Below are positions 1 to 9,223 of a stretch of 64,000 nt of DNA, piece after piece. The position numbers and the translations under genes were made by a program. Every line of letters begins with the position of its first letter. The first letter of the stretch is position 1. The notes beneath the pieces are model-generated. The model made no database searches. It saw only the letters and a list, made by a program, of their open reading frames with translations, and was not told the DNA's origin. The DNA is taken from assembly GCA_943840615.1 (NCBI GenBank), contig CALSVI010000005.1, positions 1-64,000 on the forward strand, written 5' to 3'. This stretch comes from an uncultured Luminiphilus sp. (lineage in GTDB: Bacteria; Pseudomonadota; Gammaproteobacteria; Pseudomonadales; Halieaceae).

Positions 1-1304
1 GAAGATCATCGACCTGAGTGGTGGCCGGTCGCACCTCCAACACCGGATCCACCAGGCCGGTGGGGCGCACTACCTGCTCGACCGTCTGTCCCGCGTGATC
101 GTTTTCATAAGGCCCGGGTGTCGCTGAGACATAAATCGCTTGCGGGCACAGCCGCTCCCATTCCTCAAATTTGAGGGGCCGATTATCGAGCGCAGAAGGC
201 AGACGAAATCCATATTCCACCAAGGTTTCTTTGCGGCTACGGTCACCGCGATACATGCCTCCGATTTGCGGAATGGTCGCATGGGACTCATCCACCACCA
301 CCAAGCGCATTGTCGGGGATATACTCGAACAAGGTCGGGGGCGCCTCCCCCGGTGCCCGGCCTGACAGATACCGGGAGTAATTCTCGATGCCCTGGCAGT
401 AGCCCAGCTCACGAATCATTTCAACGTCATATCGCGTGCGCTGCTGAAGCCGCTGGGCCTCCAGCAGTTTTTCGAGCTCCTTGAGCTGCTTGACCCGCGC
501 CTCTAACTCGGCTTCGATAAGATCGACTGCACCCAACATGGTGTCGCGGGACGCAACGTAATGTGTTTTGGGGAATATCGTGACGCGCGGTAATCGCTCC
601 TCAATTGCACCCGTTAGCGGGTCGAAGCTGCAGATATTCTCGATTTCTTCATCAAAAAGCTCGACGCGAATGGCCAGCTCACCCGATTCGGCAGGAAAGA
701 TGTCAATGACATCGCCCCTCACGCGGTAGGTGCCGCGCTTAAAGTCGATGTCGTTGCGCACGTACTGCAACTCTGCGAGCTGCCTCAGAACACCGCGCTG
801 ATCGATGATTTCACCCCGCGAGAGATGCATCACCATTTTAAAATAAGACTCGGGATCACCCAGGCCATAAATTGATGACACGGTGGACACGACTAGACAA
901 TCCTCGCGCTCAATAAGCGCTTTGGTTGCGGACAGTCGCATCTGCTCAATGTGGTCGTTTACCTGCGCGTCTTTCTCGATATACGTGTCAGAAGACGGTA
1001 CGTACGCCTCAGGCTGAAAGTAGTCGTAGTAAGAAACGAAATACTCGACCGCATTGTTAGGGAAGAATTCCTTGAATTCACCATAGAGCTGAGCGGCCAG
1101 CGTTTTGTTATGCGCCATCACAATGGTAGGACGCTGTAAGGCCTGTACGACATTGGCCATGGTGAAGGTTTTGCCAGACCCGGTAACACCCAGCAAAGTT
1201 TGTGAGGCCAAGCCCGACTGCACCCCCGCGATCAACTGCTCAATGGCCGCCGGCTGATCGCCGGCAGGCGCGTAAGAGGATTGCAATTCGAACGGTCGGC
1301 TCAC
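1..1304 (-). CDS. uvrB: UvrABC excinuclease subunit B, partial and frameshifted
   Basis: DNA-damage recognition helicase of nucleotide excision repair; it receives lesions from UvrA and recruits UvrC. The N-terminal 337 residues read cleanly from an ATG at 1304, with Walker A GVTGSGKT at about residues 39-46 and the [12 protein letters not shown] hairpin region. The frame then runs into a stop at 288-290. Shifting by one base near 292-305 restores the family sequence [17 protein letters not shown] and stays open to position 1, ending in PATTQVDDL. The lesion is a single extra base beside a GGT-repeat tract. The C-terminal third lies outside the window. UvrB is rarely lost, so a sequence error is more likely than a true pseudogene. 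Confidence 0.95.
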
Positions 1305-1375
1305 GGCAGTTGGTGTCTGGCAAAAGAGTAAGGATAACGGATCTTGAACTTTGGCGAGATTTACTCGATCCGCGG

Positions 1376-1405
1376 TTGACTGCCCGAAAACGGCCTGTGT
1401 ACACT
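1376..1405 (+). promoter_or_regulatory. Sigma-70-type promoter of tRNA-Asn
   Basis: TTGACT at 1376-1381 and TACACT at 1400-1405 are separated by 18 bases. The predicted start would be about 15 bases before the tRNA 5' end. Assigned by similarity to the consensus and by position only. Confidence 0.55.
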
Positions 1406-1427
1406 TCGCTCCTCTTTGAGAGACCCT

Positions 1428-1503
1428 TCCGTCTTAGCTCAGTTGGTAGAGCAGCTGACTGTTAATCAGCGGGTCGCTGGTTCGAGCCCAGCAGACGGAG
1501 CCA
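1428..1503 (+). tRNA. tRNA-Asn (GTT)
   Basis: A 76-base cloverleaf. The acceptor strand TCCGTCT pairs with AGACGGA, followed by discriminator G and an encoded CCA. The D-arm reads AGCTCAGTTGGTAGAGC, the anticodon loop CTGTTAA carries GTT at 1461-1463, and the T-loop is TTCGAGC. It has its own promoter upstream and a terminator downstream, so it is probably a single-gene transcript. A tRNA-Asn gene next to uvrB fits the backbone synteny described in the summary. Confidence 0.98.
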
Positions 1504-1510
1504 AATACTC

Positions 1511-1537
1511 AAAAGCCGCACCCCGTGCGGCTTTTTT
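1511..1537 (+). terminator. Intrinsic terminator after tRNA-Asn
   Basis: A perfect 7-bp stem, GCCGCAC (1515-1521) with GTGCGGC (1525-1531), has a CCC loop and is followed directly by six T. It lies eight bases after the tRNA CCA end. Confidence 0.93.
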
Positions 1538-1596
1538 ATGGCCGTTAAGTTTATGATCGGTATGGTTGTGTCCGCAGATCTGGATACGTGAGCTGA

Positions 1597-2367
1597 ATGA
1601 GAAGAGAAAGACGTATTGGCCAAATACTGACTCTGTCTGGACTGATGTGCATCAGCCAAGTCAGTCTCACGGCGCCACTTTGGCGTGACTTCAGTGGCAC
1701 TTATGTCGCGGGCAATGGCTTCACGCTTGACCCTGATAAGCAGCAGACCGTTACCCTTGAGCACGCTGCAGGGTATAGCTGGGGAGACACTTTTACGTAC
1801 CTCGATACCACCTTCTTTCGGGGCGATGAACGCGCTTACTCACTGTTTGGGGAGACGGCCGCGCGCTGGTCTCTCACTGATTCCGATCAAGACAGGTCAA
1901 ATCAAGCCGTGACGGATGTGCTCATCTCTGCGAGCCTCGAGTTTGGCTCCGGTACGGTCGAAACCTTCACGCTCGGACCCTCAGTCGATCTCAACGTAGC
2001 TGGCTTTGATTATCTCCACCTGGGCCTGATGCGCAGAGAAAGCGTGAACCGAAGCGGATTTAACAACAGCGACGGTTGGCAATTTGTACCCACCTGGTCG
2101 CTGACCATTCCAACGGGCCGCTCAGAATGGGTGATCGATGGATTCGCGAAATGGATCTTCGCGACAGATCACAGCGACTACCACCCCAACTTTCAGTTCA
2201 ATCCGCAAATCAAATACAACGTCGGCAAGCACCTATCTGGACCGGACACGCGTATTTACTTGGGAATTGAATATTACTACTGGTCGAACAAGTACGGCGT
2301 GAAAAGCTCATCCGCCGTAGACAGTGACCAGCACGCCGTCAGCTTTCTGGCCAAGTACCATTTTTAA
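1597..2367 (+). CDS. Tsx-like outer-membrane nucleoside channel
   Basis: A 256-residue exported protein with a hydrophobic leader (about residues 8-26, cleavage near LTAP). It is followed by alternating amphipathic beta-strand sequence rich in Trp, Tyr and Gly, and ends in YHF, the terminal aromatic signature read by the BAM complex. The sequence resembles the Tsx/OmpK channel family, which takes up nucleosides or related solutes across the outer membrane: an early DTFTYLD motif, later FAKWIFATD and a C-terminal YYYWSNKYG segment. It is monocistronic and convergent with the next gene. The substrate cannot be read from sequence. Confidence 0.8.
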   Translation: MRRERRIGQILTLSGLMCISQVSLTAPLWRDFSGTYVAGNGFTLDPDKQQTVTLEHAAGYSWGDTFTYLDTTFFRGDERAYSLFGETAARWSLTDSDQDRSNQAVTDVLISASLEFGSGTVETFTLGPSVDLNVAGFDYLHLGLMRRESVNRSGFNNSDGWQFVPTWSLTIPTGRSEWVIDGFAKWIFATDHSDYHPNFQFNPQIKYNVGKHLSGPDTRIYLGIEYYYWSNKYGVKSSSAVDSDQHAVSFLAKYHF

Positions 2368-2368
2368 A

Positions 2369-2388
2369 CCTGAGGCTTAGGCCTCAGG
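2369..2388. terminator. Possible bidirectional hairpin between convergent genes
   Basis: CCTGAGGC (2369-2376) and GCCTCAGG (2381-2388) form an 8-bp stem with a 4-base loop, between the ends of the Tsx-like gene and its convergent neighbour. The loop contains the stop codon of the minus-strand gene. There is no strong T tract on either side, so termination efficiency is uncertain. Confidence 0.45.
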
Positions 2389-2886
2389 CTCGTCTGACAA
2401 AGCATCTTCATTGGTTTCCGGGTCTTCAGCGTTTTCGCAAGCGGCGGCGGGCTCAACCTCGATCTCACCCGTGGCCTCCCAGGTGGGGACCTTGTCGTCA
2501 AAGCCGGTGTATCGGAGCGTGGCGTCGCCCTTCAGCACCACCTGCAGCGAGCGTCGGCGAATTTCTTTCTCGCCCCCAGCGGCCGAAATACTGAACGTCT
2601 CCTTCGGCCGGAAAAGGAATACCTGCACCGGCTTACCCACAGCCAGATCCTTATCAGCGCCTTTGTCAGACGCAAAAACACTGCCGAGGTAGGCCTTGGC
2701 GCCGGGAATATCGTTGTAACCCGGGCAGCCTTCACTGGCATCGAAAAATTTAAACTTGCTGTTAAAGGCGCCGCCTTCGATGGAGACTCGCAGCTTAGCG
2801 GTCTCCGCAAAAACAGTCATGCTGGTCATCGCTAAAACGACAATGACGCCTGCACTCAACCCACCAACCATTCTTTTCACTTTCAT
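2377..2886 (-). CDS. Exported protein of unknown function with acidic tail
   Basis: About 169 residues. The chosen ATG at 2886 has GGGAG a few bases upstream, whereas the longer start two codons earlier overlaps that site. A lipophilic leader of about 25 residues ends in VFAE, a typical signal-peptidase I site. The mature part has a pair of cysteines far apart (near EGCPGYND and AAACENAED) that could form a disulfide. The last 20 residues are strongly acidic. I do not recognise the family. It is probably a periplasmic or secreted small domain and its function is not inferable. Confidence 0.6.
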   Translation of the reverse strand: MKVKRMVGGLSAGVIVVLAMTSMTVFAETAKLRVSIEGGAFNSKFKFFDASEGCPGYNDIPGAKAYLGSVFASDKGADKDLAVGKPVQVFLFRPKETFSISAAGGEKEIRRRSLQVVLKGDATLRYTGFDDKVPTWEATGEIEVEPAAACENAEDPETNEDALSDEPEA

Positions 2887-3088
2887 ACCCACTCCCTACC
2901 ATCTCACTCTGCCGATGCAAGTTTACTTAAGCGCGCATAGTTAGAAAATCTGTTTTCAGCGTTCGCCTACTCTCAATAACGCGTGTCACCTTCCCAGCTT
3001 TAGCCCTATTTTTAAGAAGCGCATTTCGCGCCAACACGGCTATCGGTAGACTATTCACCTACTGAAACACTACGGCGAGGAGCGCTTC

Positions 3089-3427
3089 ATGACGACTATT
3101 TCGTGGCAAGAATTTGAGCAGGTAGACCTGCGGGTCGGCTCCATTGTTACCGCAGAAGTCTTTTCTGAGGCCCGCCGACCCGCCTTCATCCTGCACGTGG
3201 ATTTCGGTGCGGACATCGGTGTTTTGAAATCGAGCGCGCAGGTCACCGACCTGTACCAACCTGACGAGTTAGTGGGTCAGCAGGTCATTGCCGTGGTGAA
3301 CTTCCCGCCCAAACAAATTGGCCCAATCCAATCCCAATGTTTGATTACGGGTTTTCCGCAAGCCGATGGGTCTGTGGTGTTGATTCAGCCGGAAAGACCG
3401 GTAGCAAATGGTTTGAAGCTCGCGTAA
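3089..3427 (+). CDS. csaA: CsaA-like tRNA-binding (OB-fold) protein
   Basis: A 112-residue protein that is a single tRNA-binding domain of the EMAP-II/Trbp111 type: WQEFEQVDLRVGSIV near the N-terminus, the SSAQVTDLY segment in the middle and QPERPVANGLKLA at the end. CsaA proteins of this length act as dimeric chaperone-like or tRNA-binding proteins in the cytoplasm. The start is supported by GAGGAG eight bases upstream. It stands alone, convergent with the minus-strand genes that follow. Confidence 0.9.
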   Translation: MTTISWQEFEQVDLRVGSIVTAEVFSEARRPAFILHVDFGADIGVLKSSAQVTDLYQPDELVGQQVIAVVNFPPKQIGPIQSQCLITGFPQADGSVVLIQPERPVANGLKLA

Positions 3428-3458
3428 GTCCGCCTTTTAGCCATTTAGCTCGGCCCGC

Positions 3459-4188
3459 TCAGGCGCCGTATTGGGTCAGAAATTGCTCCACCCGCTGCAC
3501 GGATCCCTCACTGCACGTCAGTGACGTGCAGAGGTTCACCAGCGCCAATGGAGGTCGGTGAGCCTGCTCGTAACACCGTGTCGCTTCACCGGGTTCACCC
3601 ACCCACTCTGCAAGCAGTTCCGGGCTGACCGCGCCTGCCTCTCGCACCAGCGAGAACTGCGCCAAATTGTTAAGGGCCTTCAGCAGCTTGGGACCGACCA
3701 TCTGGGGCGCAATATGTGCGGCATCGGCCCGTTGAATCATCGACTCAGAGAGGTAGGCCAGAAAACCCAGCACCGGAGACGCCTTCGTGAACCCCATAAA
3801 AGCATTGTGAGGTGAAAGATAGGCGCGCCACGCGCCCTCTGTGAGTGGGCTGAACCCAGCACTCCTCACCGAAAAAAGTGTGCTCCGAATCGGGTACGCG
3901 CCAGGTGGGGTCCATTACGAGTGTGTCGGCGTCAATCCACACCACCAGTCCACCCCGCGCAGAGCGCTCCGATTCCATCCAGCGCAGTCGCGCGAGATCA
4001 GCGAGTATCGGCGTGCGATCTTTCAGCTTTAAGCGACACTCGGGTGTCACCCAGTCAAAAAGTTCGTCACCGATGCAGTGATAGGCGTAGTCCTGCTGCT
4101 GCGACCAGTCGGCGACAGACATCATGCACCGACTCACCCAGTCGGGCCTCGCGTCGGCAGCGGATTGCAAAATCGTGATGGGGGTCAT
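3459..4188 (-). CDS. Glycosyltransferase-like protein, frameshifted
   Basis: Two overlapping minus-strand frames read as one protein of about 242 residues. The first carries WIDADTLVMD, a DxD sugar-nucleotide/metal motif typical of GT-A fold glycosyltransferases, then FFGEECWVQP. Removing one base from the GGG at 3847-3849 joins it to LTEGAWRAYLSPHNAFMGF and the remaining C-terminal part. It starts just after soxB in the same direction (16-base gap), so it may be read from the sox transcript, though no role in sulfur oxidation is known to me. Donor and acceptor are unknown. Confidence 0.6.
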
Positions 4189-4203
4189 GTGCCGCTCAGC
4201 GAC

Positions 4204-5907
4204 TCACACAATGCCCTGATTGCCCTGCAGGCCCATGACCTCAGGTTGATTGGGGCGCACACCCTGCACCCGCCCCTGTGCCCGCAACCAGCGCGCCACC
4301 ACATCCCAAATAGGCTCACCTTCGACTTGCTGCACTGACGCCCATCCTGCGACCTTGTAGGTTTTCTTCGCGTCGATTGACTCACCGTTGAGGGTGAGCT
4401 GATCAATTCGCGACCCCGCTTTAGCCAGCGGCGCAATCGAATATTGCAAGCCGCCAACGCGGACCATATCGCCCCCCTGCTGATAATAGGGGTCTGGGTG
4501 AAAGAGATTATCAGCCACGTCTTCGAGCACACGCTTCAGGAATGCGCCGGTCATCTCGGTCATGGTGACCGCCGGGTAAGTGATAGCAACCTGTGCCATC
4601 AGATCCTCCATCGTGATTTGAGCACCCGGCAGCAAGGTGGTGCCCCACCGAAACCCGGGCGAGAGCGCAATGGGGGCGTCGAGCTCATCCATCAGCGCTT
4701 CACAAATCAACTGATCTACGCTGCCATTAAAATTGCCCCGCCGGTACAGGAGGTCATCGGTCATCGCCAGCGGCTCGGCAAGACGAGCAGTAAAAGGCGC
4801 CCGAACACGCTCGATCAGTGCATTCATTGTAGGGTCGGGAGGAAGCAACTCCGCGAATACTGGCAATAGCTGATAAGACCAATTCCGAATGCGCCCATCG
4901 CGCACATCAAAATCCAGCACGCCCAAAAACTTACCGTTTGAGCCCGCATTGGTAACCAATGTCACCCCAGCGGGGTTTTTGATTTCCATCGCGCGCGGCA
5001 TCGCATCGTGGGTATGGCCACCCAAAATGGCATCGATGCCCGTCACCCGTGAGGCTAACTTGATATCGGTGTCGGCGCCGTTATGGGAGAGCAACACCAC
5101 CACCTGAGCGCCGGCGGCGCGCACCTCGTCGACCTTATCCTGAAGCTCACGCTCCTGAATGCCGAAGGTCCAACCAGCGGTGAAGTGCGCGGGATTGGCA
5201 ATCGGTGTATAGGGAAACGCCTGACCAATCATCGCCACCGGTACCCCGTTGATCTCACGCAGCGTATGGCTCGCGAAGACAGGGTCGCCAAAGTCCATAT
5301 CCTTCACGTTGTGTGCAATAAAATCGATATGTCCGTCGAGATCGTTCTGGAGGATCTCGCTCACCCGCTCTGCACCCAGCGTGAACTCCCAGTGACCCGT
5401 CATGACGTCAACACCCAGGAGCTTGCTGGCCTCGACCATGTCCTGACCCTGAGTCCACAGTGCCGTTGCCGACCCCTGCCAGAGGTCGCCGCCATCGAGT
5501 AATACCGCCCCCGGCCGGTCAGCGCGCAGTCGCTTCACCAAGGTCGCAATATGCGCAAAGCCCCCCACCCGACCGAACTGTTCCGCTGCGGCAATATAAT
5601 CGAGGTGGGTCAATGCGTGCGCCGATCGCGAGCCGGGCGCAAGTTCAAACTGATTCACTAACGCCTCACCCACCAGGTGCGGGGGCCGATTCCGGGCATC
5701 GTGCACACCAATATTGACCGAAGGTTCTCGATAATGAATAGGCAGCAGCTGGGCATGGACGTCGGTTAAATGCAGTAGATGCACATTGCCCACACGGGGC
5801 ACGTGGTAGAGGTCGGATGACGCGGCCTGAGCAGTAAGCAGCGAGGGCAACGGCAAACCCGCCGCCGCGCCCAGTGCTAATAGTTTATGAAACTCCCGTC
5901 GCTGCAT
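4204..5907 (-). CDS. soxB: Thiosulfohydrolase SoxB
   Basis: A periplasmic dimanganese enzyme that releases sulfate from the cysteine S-sulfonate on SoxY. The 567 residues match the usual length. The N-terminal MQRREFHKLL with a following hydrophobic stretch is a twin-arginine signal. Metal-site motifs of the 5'-nucleotidase/metallophosphatase fold are visible: LTDVHAQL (47-54), GGDLWQGS (139-146), the SoxB-specific MTGHWEFT (169-176), LLSHNGAD and GGHTHDA. The C-terminal half is the 5'-nucleotidase C domain. It is the intact last core gene of the soxCDYZAXB operon and follows soxX by 13 bases. Confidence 0.97.
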   Translation of the reverse strand: MQRREFHKLLALGAAAGLPLPSLLTAQAASSDLYHVPRVGNVHLLHLTDVHAQLLPIHYREPSVNIGVHDARNRPPHLVGEALVNQFELAPGSRSAHALTHLDYIAAAEQFGRVGGFAHIATLVKRLRADRPGAVLLDGGDLWQGSATALWTQGQDMVEASKLLGVDVMTGHWEFTLGAERVSEILQNDLDGHIDFIAHNVKDMDFGDPVFASHTLREINGVPVAMIGQAFPYTPIANPAHFTAGWTFGIQERELQDKVDEVRAAGAQVVVLLSHNGADTDIKLASRVTGIDAILGGHTHDAMPRAMEIKNPAGVTLVTNAGSNGKFLGVLDFDVRDGRIRNWSYQLLPVFAELLPPDPTMNALIERVRAPFTARLAEPLAMTDDLLYRRGNFNGSVDQLICEALMDELDAPIALSPGFRWGTTLLPGAQITMEDLMAQVAITYPAVTMTEMTGAFLKRVLEDVADNLFHPDPYYQQGGDMVRVGGLQYSIAPLAKAGSRIDQLTLNGESIDAKKTYKVAGWASVQQVEGEPIWDVVARWLRAQGRVQGVRPNQPEVMGLQGNQGIV

Positions 5908-5920
5908 CCTTGTCAGGGAG

Positions 5921-6530
5921 TCACTGTTCGGTTTGATTCACGGGAGACGCCGGATCCAGCAGGTAGGCCATCACGTCTTTCAACTGCTGTTCGCTGAGAA
6001 TGCCCTGCGCACCGAAGCGCGGCATGTGCGAGCACAAGTTATAGGCATGGGTATCCCAAAGCTTGGTCCAGGTGTACCGCAAGCATGGGCTCTGACTGCC
6101 CCCGAGCGCCGTAGCCTGTTAGTGACGGGCCAAGGTTGCCGTAGGCCACCTCGTCGGGTGAAAGTTGATGGCAGGCGTAGCAATTGCCGCCATTGGGTTT
6201 AGTGGGATCATCACTGGATTGCAGACCACGGCCATTACCCGCTACGGCTGCGCCACGCTGCCAATCGCCCAGATAAACGCCATCTGCGGGCAACACCACC
6301 GCGTCCAGACGCTGCTGTCGCAATTCGCTCAGCACTGCCTCATCAACAGGCGCGCCCCGAGGAGCGCTGCAAACCTTCTGCACGGCATCCTGCTGAAGTC
6401 GCGCCATCGTGGCTTGGTTCTTGGCAACAAAAGAGCTCTCGAGGACCGCGGCGATGTCTTGCGAGGCAATCGTCCACGACGCACAAGCCAGGCTCAACCC
6501 AACAATCATTGTCGCGCCCGCGAGCCTCAT
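5921..6530 (-). CDS. soxX: SoxX c-type cytochrome, frameshifted
   Basis: Small subunit of the SoxAX complex that couples thiosulfate oxidatively to SoxY. The ATG at 6530 overlaps the soxA stop (ATGA), with a hydrophobic leader ending near ASQD. A single haem motif CYACH lies in GNCYACHQLSPDE, followed by NLGPSLTGYG. An extra base near 6077-6083 breaks the frame. Shifting once gives WDTHAYNLCSHMPRFG, which supplies the distal methionine region, and the C-terminus LLDPASPVNQTEQ with a stop at 5921-5923. The frame before and after is well conserved, so the protein was functional until very recently or the base is an error. Confidence 0.88.
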
Positions 6531-7347
6531 CGTTTCAGCCCCGGAGCCGTCATCACGCCCTCCTGCGGCATTCACTGCCATGTACGTTTGCAGCGCAATG
6601 CTGGTCGTCGGAGCCCATTTGCAACTCGGGCCAACGCTGCTGCCGGAAGCAGTCGCGCATGCGCCACCCCATCGTTCTCACCAAACCCTGCGAAATCCGA
6701 TACGCAGGCCAACTGCCCCAGGCATCGGCAGCACCGGTATGAGAGGTCAGATCTGGTAAAGACTGCAAGCGAATGCGCATCTCTGACTGCTCGTGACAGG
6801 TCGCGCAGGAAAAGTCATGGGGGCCTGCGCGGTAAAAGAAAATCTCCTCGCCGAGCGCGTACATTTCGCGTTCGGCTGGATGAGTTTGCTCGGGTGCGAT
6901 GGTCGCGCCCTCAGATTCGGCTGCCAGCCAGGTCACCAATGCTTCGATTTCAGTGCCCAGATCTCCCCGCAAGGAGTAAGGCTTCGCAGTGATCGACGTC
7001 GAGATCGCGTCCCTGAATCGTGGTCATACAATGCACAAGCCGTGCCTCGATATCCATGACCTCATCCGTATCGGCAAAGTAACGGGGGAATCGCACGTAG
7101 GTGCCCGCGGTCACGCCCGAGCCGAGCCCCAGATCGCAGGCCTCCAGTGTCGCCGACTTGGGGCCCTGAGCCGTAAACCAAAGCTCTTCACCTTCATCGA
7201 TGACGAACACGGCAGGGTTGTCGTCACCCATAAGGTCCCGGTACTGGTCGAAAACGCCATCAGCCGCACAGCTGCGCTGTGCCAAACGAACAGCGCGAGG
7301 CATCCTGACCACAAAAAAACTGTCTTCACACCACACCCCCCGGGCAT
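6527..7347 (-). CDS. soxA: SoxA c-type cytochrome, several frameshifts
   Basis: Catalytic subunit of SoxAX. Pieces in three frames join in order: a leader starting at 7347 (ATG) or 7329 (GTG) with FLWSGCLALFVWHSAA; DGVFDQYRDLMGDDNP through LEACDLGLGSGV and RFPRYFADTDEV; then LRGDLGTEIEALVTWL with haem motif CATCH in DFSCATCHEQSEMR; then LQTYMAVNAAGG; and finally VMTAPGLKR and stop. Breaks are near 7263-7275 (one base short), 6970-6976, 6598-6606 and 6556-6563 (each one base long). The N-terminal domain has one Cys but no CxxCH, so this is the mono-haem form of SoxA. Four indels in one gene is extreme. Confidence 0.85.
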
Positions 7348-7393
7348 CTGTTTTCAGCGGATGGTCGTTTGCCCTTCTCCGGTACCGCCCTGG

Positions 7394-7667
7394 TTATCTT
7401 GCCCAGATGACTCGCACCGTATCGCCGGGCTCGCCACCCTCGAAACGCACACCCAAAAAGGGGTTGGCCGACACAGCGGCGCCCCAGTGGCCTTGCATTA
7501 CCGCCTGGTCACCATGAAACACGGCGACCTCTGTAATGAAGTGTGCAGGAATAGCTTCGCCCGCCTGATCCTTGCGCATGCCGGTTTCCATTGGGTGGCG
7601 CATCAAGGCTTTCACTTCCGTCATCGTCGCCCTTTTTCTGGGCACGAATTTTGATTCGACCTGCCAT
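7394..7667 (-). CDS. soxZ: Sulfur-carrier complex subunit SoxZ, frameshifted
   Basis: Partner of SoxY in the sulfur-carrier heterodimer. It starts at an ATG (7667) preceded by GAGGAGG: MAGRIKIRAQKK. One extra base in the CCC at 7630-7632 then breaks the frame. After correction it continues with TMTEVKALMRHPMETG, the strongly conserved SoxZ core, and finishes HWGAAVSANPFLGVRF and GDTVRVIW. The corrected length of about 90-100 residues is normal. It follows soxY by ten bases in the operon. Confidence 0.92.
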
Positions 7668-7677
7668 GGTGACCTCC

Positions 7678-8154
7678 TCAGCCGCCGCATCCGCCGAGGG
7701 TGACCTTGGTCTCCCTCGACTGCATAAATAACTGTCCATCGGCCTCAACGACTGCATACAGCGTGCAGGTTTGAGCGACCTTTACCCGGGTTTCGATATA
7801 GACCTCTGTCCCCGGCGGGATATTGAAGGACGCCGCCAGCGGATTAGGGTTCATCTCTACCAGTATCGAGACGTTGGTCACATTCGGCAGCGCCTCCGAA
7901 TCAACCGCGACGCGAATCGGCACCACCGCACCGTTCTCGGCGATATCGGGTGTCACAAATTCAATGCCCTCGTGCACCGAGGGCGCGTCGCCGAGTGCCG
8001 CTAGCGTCTGATCCAGCGCGGTAGCGCCGAAAGCTGCGTCTGGCCGAACCAAGGTCGCCCAAACACGCCCGGGTAATGCCGCGGCGGCGCCCAGCACTAC
8101 GGTCCAGCGCAGCCATTGCCGGCGTGATATGCCTTTTGATTTCATCATTGTCAT
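7678..8154 (-). CDS. soxY: Sulfur-carrier protein SoxY
   Basis: Periplasmic carrier that holds Sox intermediates on a cysteine at the end of a flexible C-terminal arm. The protein ends in TLGGCGG, the diagnostic swinging-arm motif. The N-terminus has SRRQWLRW and a hydrophobic stretch, a Tat signal, as is known for SoxY exported together with SoxZ. A start at 8154 is preferred because GGGGAG lies about ten bases upstream. A start at 8181 would overlap the end of soxD. The reading frame is intact, unlike its neighbours. Confidence 0.95.
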   Translation of the reverse strand: MTMMKSKGISRRQWLRWTVVLGAAAALPGRVWATLVRPDAAFGATALDQTLAALGDAPSVHEGIEFVTPDIAENGAVVPIRVAVDSEALPNVTNVSILVEMNPNPLAASFNIPPGTEVYIETRVKVAQTCTLYAVVEADGQLFMQSRETKVTLGGCGG

Positions 8155-8170
8155 CTTTGCTGTTACTCCC

Positions 8171-9223
8171 CTAACCGTCATCGCCTGACGTTAACCAGGC
8201 GACAATCTGTTGTAACGCGTCGTCATCGACTGCAGGCATTGGAGGCATTGGCACACTCCCCCACACTCCGACGCCGCCATTCACTATCTTGTCACGTAAG
8301 TAGGCGCGGTGCTCTTCCCCTACGTACCGCTTTTTATGGCCTCGAAGCCCGGTCCCACAAGCGGACCCGATATCTGATGACAACCAGAACATCCCCCCGC
8401 ATTTAACGCGGCGTCAGGCGCCGCCGCCACCTCGGTGACAGCATGATCGGTTGCCCTATTGTTTGGCGCAGTCCACAACCCGGGGTAAGGCCCCCAGCCG
8501 CGGGCCTGCTCGGCAAGATTGCCGTGCGCATTCATCGCGTAGTCTGGCAGGGAAGAAATAACAGCCGTCTCCCACATCGCAATCCCTCACACACGATGAC
8601 CCTCTGACATCGGGCTCGCCCTGAACGGACCATAGCCCATGCTCGCGGCTCATGCCGTTTCGGTTGGGCATCAGGGCCTGAGTGGCAGCGATATTGCTGT
8701 CGGATAGCACAAAGTCATCCTCAACCACGTAACCCAGATTCAGTAGATAAGCGACCAACCCATAGACCTCATCATGGGTCAATGATTTCGGCGCGTTCCA
8801 GGGCATAGCGCGAAAGATGTAATCCCACAGCGTAGACAGTGTGGCCACCTTCATCAGCGTTGTGCGCGTAACGGCAGAATCCTGCAAAGCCGCAACCCGT
8901 CCTGTCTCGATATCGTCCTCGGTGATATTGCCCAATACCAGCGGTGCAAAAATTTCATTGGAATCACCAAAGTCACCGTGGCAGGAAGCGCACTGCGCCA
9001 GCCAGGTCTCTTCGCCCTGCCACACATCGCCGCTCCCCGGGGGCAGGCCGAGAAAGTCAGGTCGCACATCGATATCCCAGGCGATCACTTCAGTGTCGGT
9101 CGCGGGCCTACCCAGCGTCTCAACGCCCTCGGGCACGGGTGACGCCAGCGCCGTGGCAGCAGTGCCCCACAGGAGGGCGATGAATACTCCCTTAGCCCAA
9201 CTGCACATTGTGTACCTCGCCAT
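8171..9223 (-). CDS. soxD: SoxD di-haem cytochrome c, frameshifted
   Basis: Electron-accepting subunit of the SoxCD sulfane dehydrogenase, which oxidises the outer sulfur on SoxY. The start is ATG 9223 or 9208, both inside the end of soxC. A leader ends near ALAS. The first haem motif CASCH lies in WLAQCASCHGDFGDSNE, and the second, CSGCH, in GGCSGCHQISGP after the middle segment NAHGNLAEQ. Two indels must be corrected: one extra base near 8565-8568 and one missing base at the T5 run 8331-8335. The corrected end is VPMPPMPAV and LQQIVAWLTSGDDG. Confidence 0.88.
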
